From Magnetospirillum sp. 64-120 (GTDB taxonomy: Bacteria > Pseudomonadota > Alphaproteobacteria > Rhodospirillales > Magnetospirillaceae), in NCBI GenBank assembly GCA_001898825.1, contig MKVK01000014.1:372001-436000 (forward strand): a stretch of 64,000 nucleotides of DNA, in the 5' to 3' direction. Position 1 is the first letter of the stretch, and every line of letters begins with the position of its first letter. Below, one piece after another: positions 1 through 8,325 of this stretch. The notes beneath the pieces were generated by a model. It saw only the letters and a list, made by a program, of their open reading frames with translations. It was not told where the DNA came from and searched no databases. The position numbers and the translations under genes were made by a program.

Positions 1-250
1 CAAGATCGCACCTTGCACGGAAACACATGCATGATGCATATTTTTGAAAAAGAACTTCTTAATCTTAAAAATAAAAATTATTGGGACATAAGAAAAAACT
101 CAATACCGAACACAAATGTTATTGGAGAGGCAGCCTCTTATTTTTATAAAATAACCACAGGTATACACGAAAAATCGCACCCCATCAAAAATCCATTCCT
201 GAAACCCAGGAAAGCTTGACTCCCCTCCACCAGACGCACACGCTGTTTCC
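1..250. other. AT-rich non-coding left edge
   Basis: The first ~200 bases are far richer in A and T than the rest of the window, with runs such as AAAAATAAAAATT, and contain the small palindromes ATGCAT (twice) and GAGGCAGCCTC. A 68-codon frame at 13-219 has no ribosome binding site and a composition unlike the neighbouring genes, so I do not call it a gene. The tract may be the hprK leader or promoter region, or the edge of an inserted segment. In many alphaproteobacteria a chvI-chvG two-component pair lies just before hprK; it is not seen here. Confidence 0.4.
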
Positions 251-682
251 ATGCATCTGGTACATGCCACCAGCGTCGAGATCGACGGCCATGCCGTCTT
301 GATCCGTGGGCCTTCGGGCTGCGGCAAGTCGGACCTTGCGTTGCGGCTGATGGATCAGGGCGCCCAGTTGGTGGCCGACGACCAGTCGGGGCTTAGCGCC
401 GAGAACGGGCGGCTGTTCGTGTCGTGTCCGCCCAGTATCGCCGGCATGATCGAGGTCCGGGGCCTGGGCATCCTGCGCCTGCCCCATCGGGACCGGGTGC
501 CCTTGGCCCTGGTGGTCGACCTGGTCGCCGCCAAGGATGTGGAACGGCTGCCGGAACCGTCGCGGACGGCGTTTTTGGGCATCCAGGTGCCGCGTGTGGC
601 GCTGTGCGCTTTCGAGTCGTCAACCCCTGCCAAGGTTCGCCTTGCCGTGTCGGTGGCGACGCGAGATAGTACCGTCTTGTAA
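251..682 (+). CDS. hprK: HPr kinase/phosphorylase, short alphaproteobacterial form
   Basis: This 143-residue protein phosphorylates, and can dephosphorylate, the regulatory serine of HPr. It has only the C-terminal kinase domain, as is usual in alphaproteobacteria, and lacks the N-terminal domain of the ~310-residue Firmicutes enzyme. The P-loop GPSGCGKS lies at residues 20-27, followed by SDLALRL and the DD of VADDQS. It is the first gene of a PTS operon. Its stop overlaps the rapZ start by one base (TAATG), which suggests coupled translation. No good ribosome binding site precedes the ATG; the start was chosen because MHLVHATSVEIDG matches the usual family N-terminus. The target serine is visible in the HPr encoded at 2008-2310. 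Confidence 0.93.
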   Translation: MHLVHATSVEIDGHAVLIRGPSGCGKSDLALRLMDQGAQLVADDQSGLSAENGRLFVSCPPSIAGMIEVRGLGILRLPHRDRVPLALVVDLVAAKDVERLPEPSRTAFLGIQVPRVALCAFESSTPAKVRLAVSVATRDSTVL

Positions 683-1590
683 TGACCGACGCACACTCTC
701 CCCTGGCGGCCACCGGCCGCGCTGTCCCGACGGCCTCTGGCCGCGCCGTCATCGTCACCGGGCTGTCCGGCGCCGGCAAGACCTCGGCCTTGAAGGTGTT
801 GGAGGATTTGGGCTACGAGGCGGTGGACAACCTGCCGGTCATGCTGCTGTCCAACCTGATGATCGGCGGCGGCGAGCGCCCGCTGGCGGTGGGCATCGAC
901 ATCCGCACCCGTGATTTCGGCGTCGAGCCGGTTCTGGCGGAAATCGACCGCATCATGGCCGAGACCGGCCGCGCCGTGCGTCTGCTGTTCCTGGATTGCG
1001 ACGACGAGGTGCTGCGCCGGCGCTTCACCGAAACGCGGCGACGCCATCCGCTGGCCGCCGACCGGCCGCTGATCGACGGCATCCGCCACGAACGCGAACT
1101 GGTGTCGCCGCTGAAGCGCCGCGCCGACGTGGTGTTCGACACCTCGAACCTGGCGCCGGGCGAGTTCAAGCGGGTGCTGTCGTCGCATTTCGGCCTGGAC
1201 GGCGACCGCGGGCTGATGGTGTTCGTCACCTCTTTCGCGTACCGAGAGGGCCTGCCCCGCGAAGCCGATCTGGTTTTCGACGCCCGTTTCCTGGCCAATC
1301 CCCATTACGTGCCGGAACTGAAGCCGTTGACCGGGCGCGACCAAGGGGTCGCCGACTACGTCTCGGCCGATCCGGCTTTCGCCGATTTCTTCGATTCTTT
1401 GACCCGTCTGCTCGCGCCGTTGTTGCCGCGCTTCGCCGCAGAGGGTAAGAGCTATCTAACCATCGCCATCGGATGTACCGGTGGCCGTCACCGTTCGGTC
1501 TATACCGCCGAGCGGCTGGCCCAATGGCTGAAAGACCAGGGCGCCAGGGTCGAGCTTCGCCACCGCGAGCTGGGCCAGGAAGGGAAATGA
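682..1590 (+). CDS. rapZ: RapZ family nucleotide-binding protein (RNase adapter)
   Basis: This 302-residue protein belongs to the YvcJ/RapZ P-loop family. In E. coli RapZ presents the GlmZ small RNA to RNase E and senses glucosamine-6-phosphate; whether that role holds in alphaproteobacteria is not shown by the sequence. The Walker A motif GLSGAGKT is at residues 27-34. The C-terminal domain carries the conserved IGCTGGRHRSV signature near residue 270. The first ~20 residues are a variable extension. Location between hprK and the PTS genes is the standard proteobacterial arrangement. The start overlaps the hprK stop by one base. Confidence 0.93.
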   Translation: MTDAHSPLAATGRAVPTASGRAVIVTGLSGAGKTSALKVLEDLGYEAVDNLPVMLLSNLMIGGGERPLAVGIDIRTRDFGVEPVLAEIDRIMAETGRAVRLLFLDCDDEVLRRRFTETRRRHPLAADRPLIDGIRHERELVSPLKRRADVVFDTSNLAPGEFKRVLSSHFGLDGDRGLMVFVTSFAYREGLPREADLVFDARFLANPHYVPELKPLTGRDQGVADYVSADPAFADFFDSLTRLLAPLLPRFAAEGKSYLTIAIGCTGGRHRSVYTAERLAQWLKDQGARVELRHRELGQEGK

Positions 1591-1603
1591 TGAGGGGATG
1601 GAA

Positions 1604-2011
1604 ATGATCGGTCTGGTACTCGTCACCCACGGCCAACTGGCCGAGGAACTGGTCGCCGCCATGGAACATGTGGTCGGCCCGCAACCCAATGTCGCGTCCG
1701 TGTGCATCGGCCCCGACGACGACATGGAACAGCGGCGCAACGACATCCTGGCCTCGGTGGCCAAGTGCGACGACGGCCATGGCGTGGTTCTGCTGACCGA
1801 CATGTTCGGCGGCACGCCGTCCAACCTGGCCATTTCCATCATGGACAAGGCCAAGGTCGAGGTCATCGCCGGCGTCAACCTGCCCATGCTGATCAAGCTG
1901 GCCAGCGTCCGGCATTCCGAACCCCTGGCCGAGGCGTGTTCGTCCGCCCAGGACGCGGGCCGCAAATACATCAACGTGGCCTCGAAGCTTTTGACCCAGG
2001 ATCGCAAATGA
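1604..2011 (+). CDS. PTS EIIA component, mannose/fructose/sorbose family
   Basis: This is a stand-alone EIIA-Man domain of about 135 residues. The phospho-accepting histidine is His9 in the N-terminal LVLVTHGQLAEEL segment, and the family signature LLTDMFGGTPSNLA lies near residue 65. No EIIB, EIIC or EIID transporter gene is nearby, so it probably acts as a regulatory phospho-acceptor rather than in sugar uptake. I chose the ATG at 1604 because GAGGGG sits six bases upstream; an ATG at 1598 is in frame but abuts that motif. The stop overlaps the HPr start (ATGA). Confidence 0.9.
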   Translation: MIGLVLVTHGQLAEELVAAMEHVVGPQPNVASVCIGPDDDMEQRRNDILASVAKCDDGHGVVLLTDMFGGTPSNLAISIMDKAKVEVIAGVNLPMLIKLASVRHSEPLAEACSSAQDAGRKYINVASKLLTQDRK

Positions 2012-2310
2012 GCGCCGATTCCGCCCCGGTCCTGGACAATCCCCAGACCCGTCAGGCCACCATCTGCAACCGTCGCGGCCTGCATGCCCGCGCCGCTGCC
2101 AAGTTCGTGAAATTGGCCGCCACCTTCGACGCCCAGGTCAACGTCGCCCATCGCGGCACCGAGGTGTCGGGGCTGTCGATCATGGGCCTGATGATGCTGG
2201 CCGCCGCCCCCGGCTGCGTCATCGACCTGGCGGCCAGCGGCCCCCAGGCCACCCAGGCGCTGGACGCCATCTGCGCCCTGATCGCCCACAAGTTCGACGA
2301 AGAAGACTAG
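2008..2310 (+). CDS. ptsH: Phosphocarrier protein HPr
   Basis: This 100-residue HPr passes phosphate from enzyme I to EIIA. The active-site histidine is His26 in NRRGLHARAAAKFV. The regulatory serine phosphorylated by HprK is Ser57 in GLSIMGLMMLAA, equivalent to Ser46 of classical HPr. Both sites are therefore intact, which fits the hprK gene at the head of the operon. It has about 14 extra N-terminal residues compared with E. coli HPr. The start overlaps the EIIA stop by four bases, and ptsI begins six bases after the stop. Confidence 0.95.
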   Translation: MSADSAPVLDNPQTRQATICNRRGLHARAAAKFVKLAATFDAQVNVAHRGTEVSGLSIMGLMMLAAAPGCVIDLAASGPQATQALDAICALIAHKFDEED

Positions 2311-2316
2311 CCGCCC

Positions 2317-4059
2317 ATGGCCGAGATCGTCCTGGAAGGCATGGGGGTCAGCCGGGGCATCGCCATCGGCACCGTCTATCGCCACGATTCCGATCACGTG
2401 GCGGTGCAGGAATTCTGCATCCTTCCCAACCAGATCGAGGCCGAAAAGCGTCGTTTTTCCAAAGCCGCCGAAGATGCCGGCCAGCAGGTGGCCAGCCTGC
2501 AGGAAAAGGCCCGCACCCTGGACGGCTCGGCCGCCGAGGAACTGGGCTATCTGCTGGACGCCTATCAGCAGATGCTGGGCGGATCGCGGCTGATCCGCGG
2601 CGTGCATCGCCGCATCGAGACGGAAAAGGTCAACGCCGAAGCCGCCGTCCAGCATGAAATCGAACAGATCGCCCGTGGTTTCGAGGCCATGGGCGATTCC
2701 TATCTGGCCGCCCGCGTCGCCGACATCCGCGACCTGGGGCGCCGGTTGATCCGCACCCTAAGCGGCGCCACCTATCGGCCGTTCCAGGCCCTGCCCCGGA
2801 ACGCCGTCATCCTGGCCGAGGAACTGACCCCGGCCGACACCGCGCTGCTGGACCCGCGTCACGTGGCCGGATTGGCGACCCAATGGGGCGGCGCCGAAAG
2901 CCACACCGCCATCATGGCCCGATCGCTGGGCCTGCCTGCGGTTCTGGGCCTGCCCGCCGGTCTGGGGGGGGCTCAGGCCGGGGACGTGGTGGTGGTGGAC
3001 GGGGCCAGGGGCCAAGTCGTCGTCAACCCGTCGGCCGAGACGTTGGCGCGTTATCGCCAAGCCCGCGCCAAGTTCCTGCGCGAACGCCGTTCGCTGGGCC
3101 GGCTGCGCGACCTGCCGGCCGAAACCCGCGACGGCATCCGCCTGACGCTTCAGGCCAATATCGAACTGCCGTCGGAAATGGATTCGGTGCTGGCTGCCGG
3201 CGCCGAGGGCATCGGCCTGTTCCGGTCGGAATTCCTGTACATGAACCGCGACGACCTGCCCGGCGAGGACGAGCAATACGCCCTGCTGCGTCAGGTGGTC
3301 GAACGCCTGGACGGCCGTCCGGTGACCATCCGCACCCTGGACGTGGGCGGCGACAAGCTGGCCCATTCCTTGGGCATGGTTCCTGGTCCCAACCCGGCGC
3401 TGGGCCTGCGCGCCGTGCGGCTGTCGCTGGCGCGGCCGGAATTGCTGCAGACCCAGATGGCGGCCATCCTGCGCGCCGCTGTGCACGGCCCGGTGCGCAT
3501 CCTGTTGCCCATGGTCGCCACCATCGACGAAGTGGTCGCCGCCCGCAACGCCCGCGACGCCGCCGCCAGCGCCCTGAAAGCCGCCGGCCAGGCCCTGCCC
3601 GACCCGCTGCCGCCGCTGGGCGTGATGATCGAGATCCCCGGCGCCGCCCTGGCCGCCGATTCGCTGGCCCGTCACGCCGACTTCTTTTCCATCGGCACCA
3701 ACGACCTGACCCAGTACACCCTGGCCATCGACCGCGCCGACGAAAGCGTCGCCCATCTTTACAACCCGCTGCATCCGGCGGTGCTGCGGCTGATCCAGTT
3801 CGCCGCCGAAGCCGCCAACCGCGCCCGCATTCCCGTCGGCGTCTGCGGCGAGATCGCCGGCGACCCGCGTTACGCCGGCCTGTTGCTGGGCCTGGGCATC
3901 CATGATTTGTCCATGTCGGCCACCAACATCCCCATGGTGAAAAAACGCATCCGCGCCCTGGACCACGTCCAGGCCCGCGGCTTCGCCCATCAGGTGATGA
4001 ACCAGAACGACCCCGGGCGGATTTCCACCCTGCTGGAAGACTTCAACCGGACCGTTTGA
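2317..4059 (+). CDS. ptsI: Phosphoenolpyruvate-protein phosphotransferase (PTS enzyme I)
   Basis: Enzyme I autophosphorylates from PEP and charges HPr. The protein has 580 residues, the usual length of EI, without the GAF extension of the nitrogen-type EI (PtsP). The phospho-histidine is His196 in GGAESHTAIMARSLGLPAV. The PEP-binding barrel shows GIGLFRSEFLYM, the SIGTNDLTQYTLAIDR segment and the catalytic CGEIAGD cysteine near residue 510. It closes the hprK-rapZ-EIIA-ptsH-ptsI operon. Its last 17 bases overlap the 3' end of the antiporter gene on the other strand. Confidence 0.96.
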   Translation: MAEIVLEGMGVSRGIAIGTVYRHDSDHVAVQEFCILPNQIEAEKRRFSKAAEDAGQQVASLQEKARTLDGSAAEELGYLLDAYQQMLGGSRLIRGVHRRIETEKVNAEAAVQHEIEQIARGFEAMGDSYLAARVADIRDLGRRLIRTLSGATYRPFQALPRNAVILAEELTPADTALLDPRHVAGLATQWGGAESHTAIMARSLGLPAVLGLPAGLGGAQAGDVVVVDGARGQVVVNPSAETLARYRQARAKFLRERRSLGRLRDLPAETRDGIRLTLQANIELPSEMDSVLAAGAEGIGLFRSEFLYMNRDDLPGEDEQYALLRQVVERLDGRPVTIRTLDVGGDKLAHSLGMVPGPNPALGLRAVRLSLARPELLQTQMAAILRAAVHGPVRILLPMVATIDEVVAARNARDAAASALKAAGQALPDPLPPLGVMIEIPGAALAADSLARHADFFSIGTNDLTQYTLAIDRADESVAHLYNPLHPAVLRLIQFAAEAANRARIPVGVCGEIAGDPRYAGLLLGLGIHDLSMSATNIPMVKKRIRALDHVQARGFAHQVMNQNDPGRISTLLEDFNRTV

Positions 4060-5842
4060 GCCGCTGGCGCAAGCGCTGACGCAATTCCCGCCCCGAGGGG
4101 AAGAACGGCAGGCGCGGCTTGTCGATCTGGGTCGGCTCGGTGGCCAGGCCGATTTCGACGATGGAATCGTCCGGCCCCAAGGCGCGGACGATCAGTTCCA
4201 CCTCGCCCAGGGCGATGCGGTCGCCGACCCCCACATGCTTGCCCAAGGTGTCGACCATCCATTGGGCGACGGTGACGTCCTGGCAATCGGGCGGCATGGC
4301 CAAGCCGTAAAGCAGCCCCAGATCAGCCATCTTGGCCTGGGGATCGATGGGGAAGTCGCCAAAGAACTGGCGGTCGGCCTCGGCGGCGCCGGCCGGGCTG
4401 GCGAACAGACGGTCCAGTTGGTTGACCCGGTCGGGACGGGCGAACAGCCACACCAGATCGCCGGGACGCAGGGATTGCACCGTCACCCCCAAAAGCGACT
4501 TGCCATCGCGCACCACCAAAGACGGCGCCGCCCAGCGCGGCAGCTTGTGGCCCTGGGCCACCAGGGATTCGGGAACGATGCGGTAAGACACCAATTCGTG
4601 CCGGGCGCCGGGAATTTCCAGCTCCATGCGCTCGACCGGGCCGATGCGGCGCGGCACCACCTGGCCCAGCCAGCGCGCCACCGGCGCCAGGGTCCAGCCC
4701 TGCACCGCCAACGACACCAGCACCACCAGGAAGGCGACGTTGAAGAACAGCCGACCGTTTTCCATGCCGGCCACCATGGGCAGCACCGCCAGCAGGATGG
4801 ATACCGCCCCGCGCAAGCCCACCCAGGCGACAAAGGCGGTTTCGTTGCGGTTGGTGCGGAACGGCAACAGCCCGATCCACACCGCCAGCGGCCGGGCGAC
4901 GAAGATCAGCACCGCCGCCACAGCCAGGGACGGCAGGATCAGGGGCACGAATTCCGACGGCGTCGCCAACAACCCCAAGGTCAGGAACATGGCGATCTGG
5001 GCCAGCCACGACGCGCCGTCCTGAAAGCGTCGCATGGTGTCGGGGGCCACCAGGGTGGAGTTGCCGGCCACCAGACCGGCCACATAGACCGCCAGGAACC
5101 CCGACCCGCCCAGCGCCGCCGTGCCGGCGAACAACACCAGGGCCAGGGCCAGGGCGGCGATGGGCATCAGGCCGCGTTCCAGCCCCAGTCGGTTGACCGC
5201 CTGGACGATCAGCGCCCCACCCGCCAGACCAAGAACGCCACCGATGCCGAATTGGCGCAGCAGTTCGACGATCACGTAAAGGCCGAAACCGGTATGGGTC
5301 GAGCGGTCGACGATGAATTGCAGCAAAACCATGGTCAGGAAGATGGCCATGGGATCGTTGCTGCCCGATTCCACTTCCAGGATCGAGCGCACGCGATCAC
5401 GCACGGTGATGCCGCCCACCCGCAGCAGGAAGAACACCGCCGCCGCGTCGGTCGAGGCGACGATGGAGCCCAGCAGCAGGGATTGCATCCAGTCCAACCC
5501 CAACAGGTAATAACAGGGAACCGCCACCACCACCGCGGTGATCAACACCCCGACAGTCGCCAGCGACAAGGCCGGGAAAGCCGCCTGCCGCACACTTTTG
5601 AGCGGCGTGTGGAAACCGGAATCGAACAGCACCACCGCCAGCGCGATGGATCCCACCAGATAGGCGGTGCCGACATCGTCGAAGCCCAGCCCGCCAGGAC
5701 CGTCGGCGCCGGCCAGCAGGCCGATGCCCAAAAACACCAACAGCAAGGGGGCGCCGACGCGATAGGACAACAGGCTGGAAAAGACGCTGACCGCAACCAG
5801 CGCCGCCAATATCAGGATCATCGCGTTCAGGCTGTCGACCAC
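4043..5842 (-). CDS. nhaP2: K+/H+ antiporter, CPA1 family, NhaP2/CvrA type
   Basis: This ~599-residue inner-membrane protein has a CPA1 exchanger domain of about 12 hydrophobic segments (residues ~1-390), with motifs such as GIGLLAGADGPGG and ESGSNDPMA. A cytoplasmic tail follows, with an RCK-C/TrkA-C domain (~400-480) and a CorC/HlyC-like C-terminal domain. This order matches NhaP2/CvrA, which exports K+ in exchange for protons. I chose the GTG at 5842 because AAAGGAGA lies just upstream; the in-frame ATG at 5866 would include that motif in the coding region. It is divergent from the KefB-like gene at 5959 and overlaps ptsI convergently by 17 bp. Confidence 0.88.
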   Translation of the reverse strand: MVDSLNAMILILAALVAVSVFSSLLSYRVGAPLLLVFLGIGLLAGADGPGGLGFDDVGTAYLVGSIALAVVLFDSGFHTPLKSVRQAAFPALSLATVGVLITAVVVAVPCYYLLGLDWMQSLLLGSIVASTDAAAVFFLLRVGGITVRDRVRSILEVESGSNDPMAIFLTMVLLQFIVDRSTHTGFGLYVIVELLRQFGIGGVLGLAGGALIVQAVNRLGLERGLMPIAALALALVLFAGTAALGGSGFLAVYVAGLVAGNSTLVAPDTMRRFQDGASWLAQIAMFLTLGLLATPSEFVPLILPSLAVAAVLIFVARPLAVWIGLLPFRTNRNETAFVAWVGLRGAVSILLAVLPMVAGMENGRLFFNVAFLVVLVSLAVQGWTLAPVARWLGQVVPRRIGPVERMELEIPGARHELVSYRIVPESLVAQGHKLPRWAAPSLVVRDGKSLLGVTVQSLRPGDLVWLFARPDRVNQLDRLFASPAGAAEADRQFFGDFPIDPQAKMADLGLLYGLAMPPDCQDVTVAQWMVDTLGKHVGVGDRIALGEVELIVRALGPDDSIVEIGLATEPTQIDKPRLPFFPSGRELRQRLRQRLKRSG

Positions 5843-5958
5843 GTCGTCTCCTTTTGTTGTCAACAAACTGGTTTAAGAGGGCTGGGCCGGCTTGTCCAGT
5901 GATGGTAATGACTGTGCCTTGCGCAAGAGCGCATACCCCCACCGACGGAGCCCCTTTC

Positions 5959-7668
5959 GTGCATAACGGCATCATCGTCGACGTCCTTGTCTTCCTGGCC
6001 ATCGCGGTGCTGGTGTCGCCGCTGTGCCATCGGGCCAAGGTCAGTCCGGTGCTGGGTTATCTGGTTGCCGGTTCGGTGGTGGGACCGGCCGGGCTGGGGA
6101 TGATTTCCGACGGCGAAAGCACAAGGTCGCTGGCCGAACTGGGCATCGTCTTCCTGCTGTTCATGATCGGGCTGGAATTGTCGTGGGACCGTTTGCGGGT
6201 GATCCGCCACTTCATTTTCGGCCTGGGAAGCGCCCAGGTTCTGGGCACGGGGGCGGTGGCGGCGGCCCTGCTGCCCCTTCTGGTCCCCACCTTGACGTTT
6301 TCCGCCGCGGTGGTGGTCGGCTTGGCCCTGGCTTTTTCGTCCACCGCCTTCGTGCTGCAGATTTTGTCGGAACGCGGCGCGCTGACCAGCCAGACCGGAC
6401 GGGTGGCGGTGGCGGTGCTGATCCTGCAGGACCTGGCGGTGGTGCCGCTTTTGGTGCTGATCCCGCTGTTGGGGACCGGCGGCGGCTTCTGGGACATGGC
6501 CTGGGGCATGGGATTGGCCATGGCCAAAGCGGCCCTGGCCATAGCCACCATCTTCGTGGTGGCGCGTCTGGCGCTGCGCCCGCTGTTCCAGGCGGTGGCC
6601 GCCACCCACTCGCCGGAAGTGTTCGTCGCCGCCGCGCTGTTCGCGGTGATCGGCACCTCTTTCGCCACCGACAGCTTGGGACTGTCCCATTCCCTGGGCG
6701 CCTTCCTGGCCGGGGTGATGTTGGCCAGCACCGAGTTCCGCCATCAGGTGGAAGCCGACATCCAACCCATTCGCGGCTTGTTGATGGGGTTGTTTTTCCT
6801 GACCGTGGGCATGACCGTCAACCCGACCGACTTGCTTGCCGACCTGCCCACCACCGCCATCGGCGTCGGCCTGTTGCTGGGGATCAAGACGCTGATCCTG
6901 GTGGGCCTGACCCTGGCCTTCCGCTTTCCCCTGGGCACCGCCCTGCATCTGGGGCTGTTGCTGGCGCAAGGCGGCGAATTCGCCTTCGTGGTGCTGGCCC
7001 GCGCCCAGCAAAACATGTTGCTGGGGCCGGTCACCGCCGAACTGATCACCGGCATCATCGCCATCAGCATGGCGGCGACCCCGATCCTGGCCATCTGCGG
7101 CGAATGGATCGCCCGACGACGCCAGAAAGCGGCCAGCAACCCGACCGAGCCCGACGACGAAACCAAGGACATGGCCAACCATGTCATCGTCGCCGGTTGC
7201 GGCCGCGCCGGTCAGATCGTGCTGTCGGTGCTGCGCGACCGGAATATTCCCTTCGTCGCCATCGAGCGCGACCCGTTGCTGGTGGAAACCCTGCGCAAGA
7301 ATGGCCTGCCGGTCTATTTCGGCGACATCCGCAAGCTGGAAGTGCTGAAGGCGGTGGGCGGCGACCGGGCCCGCGCCGTGGTGCTGACCATCGATTCGGG
7401 GTCCAGCCGCGAAAAGCTGGTGCCGCGCCTGCACGAACTGTTCCCCGACCTGCATATCCTGGTGCGTGCCCGCGACCGCCGCCAGGCCAAGGGGCTGGAA
7501 CTGGGGGGGGCTGCGGCGGTGGTGCCGGAAATCCTGGAAGGCAGCCTGCAACTGTCCGGTCAGGTCCTGCGCCATCTGGGCACCCCGGCCGAAGAAGTGA
7601 CAAACCTGCTGGAAGACTATCGCCGCGACGATTACGCCAAGCTGGAGCTGACCCGCGAACGGGAATAA
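5959..7668 (+). CDS. Cation/proton antiporter, CPA2 family with RCK-N domain (KefB/KefC-like)
   Basis: This ~569-residue protein has a 12-13 segment CPA2 exchanger domain (residues ~1-385) and a C-terminal RCK-N/TrkA-N Rossmann domain that begins HVIVAGCGRAGQIV near residue 412 and binds a nucleotide. This is the layout of glutathione-gated KefB/KefC K+ efflux systems, but no KefF/KefG partner is adjacent, so the gating ligand is unknown. I chose the GTG at 5959 (V-HNGIIVDVLVFLA), eight bases after GGAG; a longer frame starting at 5854 would add 35 poorly conserved residues across the promoter region. It is divergent from the NhaP2-type gene. Confidence 0.88.
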   Translation: MHNGIIVDVLVFLAIAVLVSPLCHRAKVSPVLGYLVAGSVVGPAGLGMISDGESTRSLAELGIVFLLFMIGLELSWDRLRVIRHFIFGLGSAQVLGTGAVAAALLPLLVPTLTFSAAVVVGLALAFSSTAFVLQILSERGALTSQTGRVAVAVLILQDLAVVPLLVLIPLLGTGGGFWDMAWGMGLAMAKAALAIATIFVVARLALRPLFQAVAATHSPEVFVAAALFAVIGTSFATDSLGLSHSLGAFLAGVMLASTEFRHQVEADIQPIRGLLMGLFFLTVGMTVNPTDLLADLPTTAIGVGLLLGIKTLILVGLTLAFRFPLGTALHLGLLLAQGGEFAFVVLARAQQNMLLGPVTAELITGIIAISMAATPILAICGEWIARRRQKAASNPTEPDDETKDMANHVIVAGCGRAGQIVLSVLRDRNIPFVAIERDPLLVETLRKNGLPVYFGDIRKLEVLKAVGGDRARAVVLTIDSGSSREKLVPRLHELFPDLHILVRARDRRQAKGLELGGAAAVVPEILEGSLQLSGQVLRHLGTPAEEVTNLLEDYRRDDYAKLELTRERE

Positions 7669-7680
7669 GCGGAATTCAGC

Positions 7681-8091
7681 TCAGCACGCCGGGCCGATGC
7701 CCCGGGTCACCGCATCTTGCAACTGACGCGAGCTGACCGGCTTGCGCAGCAGGGGAAAGCCGGTGGAAGCGGCGTCGCGCAAGGTCTCGATCGAGGTCTC
7801 ACCGGTGACCAAAAGGCCGGGGATGTCGTGGCCGAAGGCCTGACGCAGCAGTTGGATGGCCTGGGTGCCGGTATGGTTTTCCGACAAACGGTAATCGGCG
7901 ACGATGAAATCGGGATTGCGGCGCAGGGCGACCAGACGGGCCAAGGCCGAAGCGGCGCTGTCGGCGCCGACGAAGTCGTAGCCCCAGCCTTCGAACATCA
8001 ATTCATAGGCGCTTAGCACCATCGGCTCGTCCTCGATCACCACGATCAAGGGGCTGCGAACCATATTGCTGTTTGCGGCGACAGCCACCAT
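7681..8091 (-). CDS. Single-domain response regulator (receiver only)
   Basis: This 136-residue protein is almost entirely a CheY-like receiver domain. The acidic pocket is E20-D21, the phospho-acceptor is Asp66 in FIVADYRL, the switch threonine is in LLVTGET, and the conserved lysine is in LLRKPV. There is no output domain. The sequence resembles receiver modules at the C-terminus of hybrid histidine kinases, so it may act in a phosphorelay. No kinase gene lies nearby. AGGA is seven bases before the ATG. It converges with the KefB-like gene with 12 bases between. Confidence 0.85.
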   Translation of the reverse strand: MVAVAANSNMVRSPLIVVIEDEPMVLSAYELMFEGWGYDFVGADSAASALARLVALRRNPDFIVADYRLSENHTGTQAIQLLRQAFGHDIPGLLVTGETSIETLRDAASTGFPLLRKPVSSRQLQDAVTRGIGPAC

Positions 8092-8325
8092 CCGAAAATC
8101 CTACGAACAGAACTTAATACCCTTGAATAATGGCGGAATTCCGCGCCGCCTCACAGCCTACAATCGGTATGTTCCTTGCCCTCCTTAAGAACGTATACGA
8201 ACCTCCTATTCAAGACAGCTTCACCATACCGGTTGCCTTTGGCGTGGAAATTGGCTCTTACTTCACCATTGTCGGAAAAACGGGAGCCCGCCACTCCCCC
8301 CTGTCCATAGGCCCAGAGACCCCCC
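8092..8325. promoter_or_regulatory. Intergenic region before the nad operon with a 12-bp palindrome
   Basis: This 234-bp divergent gap separates the receiver gene from nadA. A perfect palindrome GCGGAATTCCGC lies at 8133-8144. It could be an operator for either gene, but it does not match any NAD regulator site I know. No convincing -35/-10 pair stands out. Confidence 0.3.

Noticed and set aside
13-219. 68-residue frame at the left edge
   Set aside because: It is AT-rich with no ribosome binding site, and its codon use is unlike every neighbouring gene.
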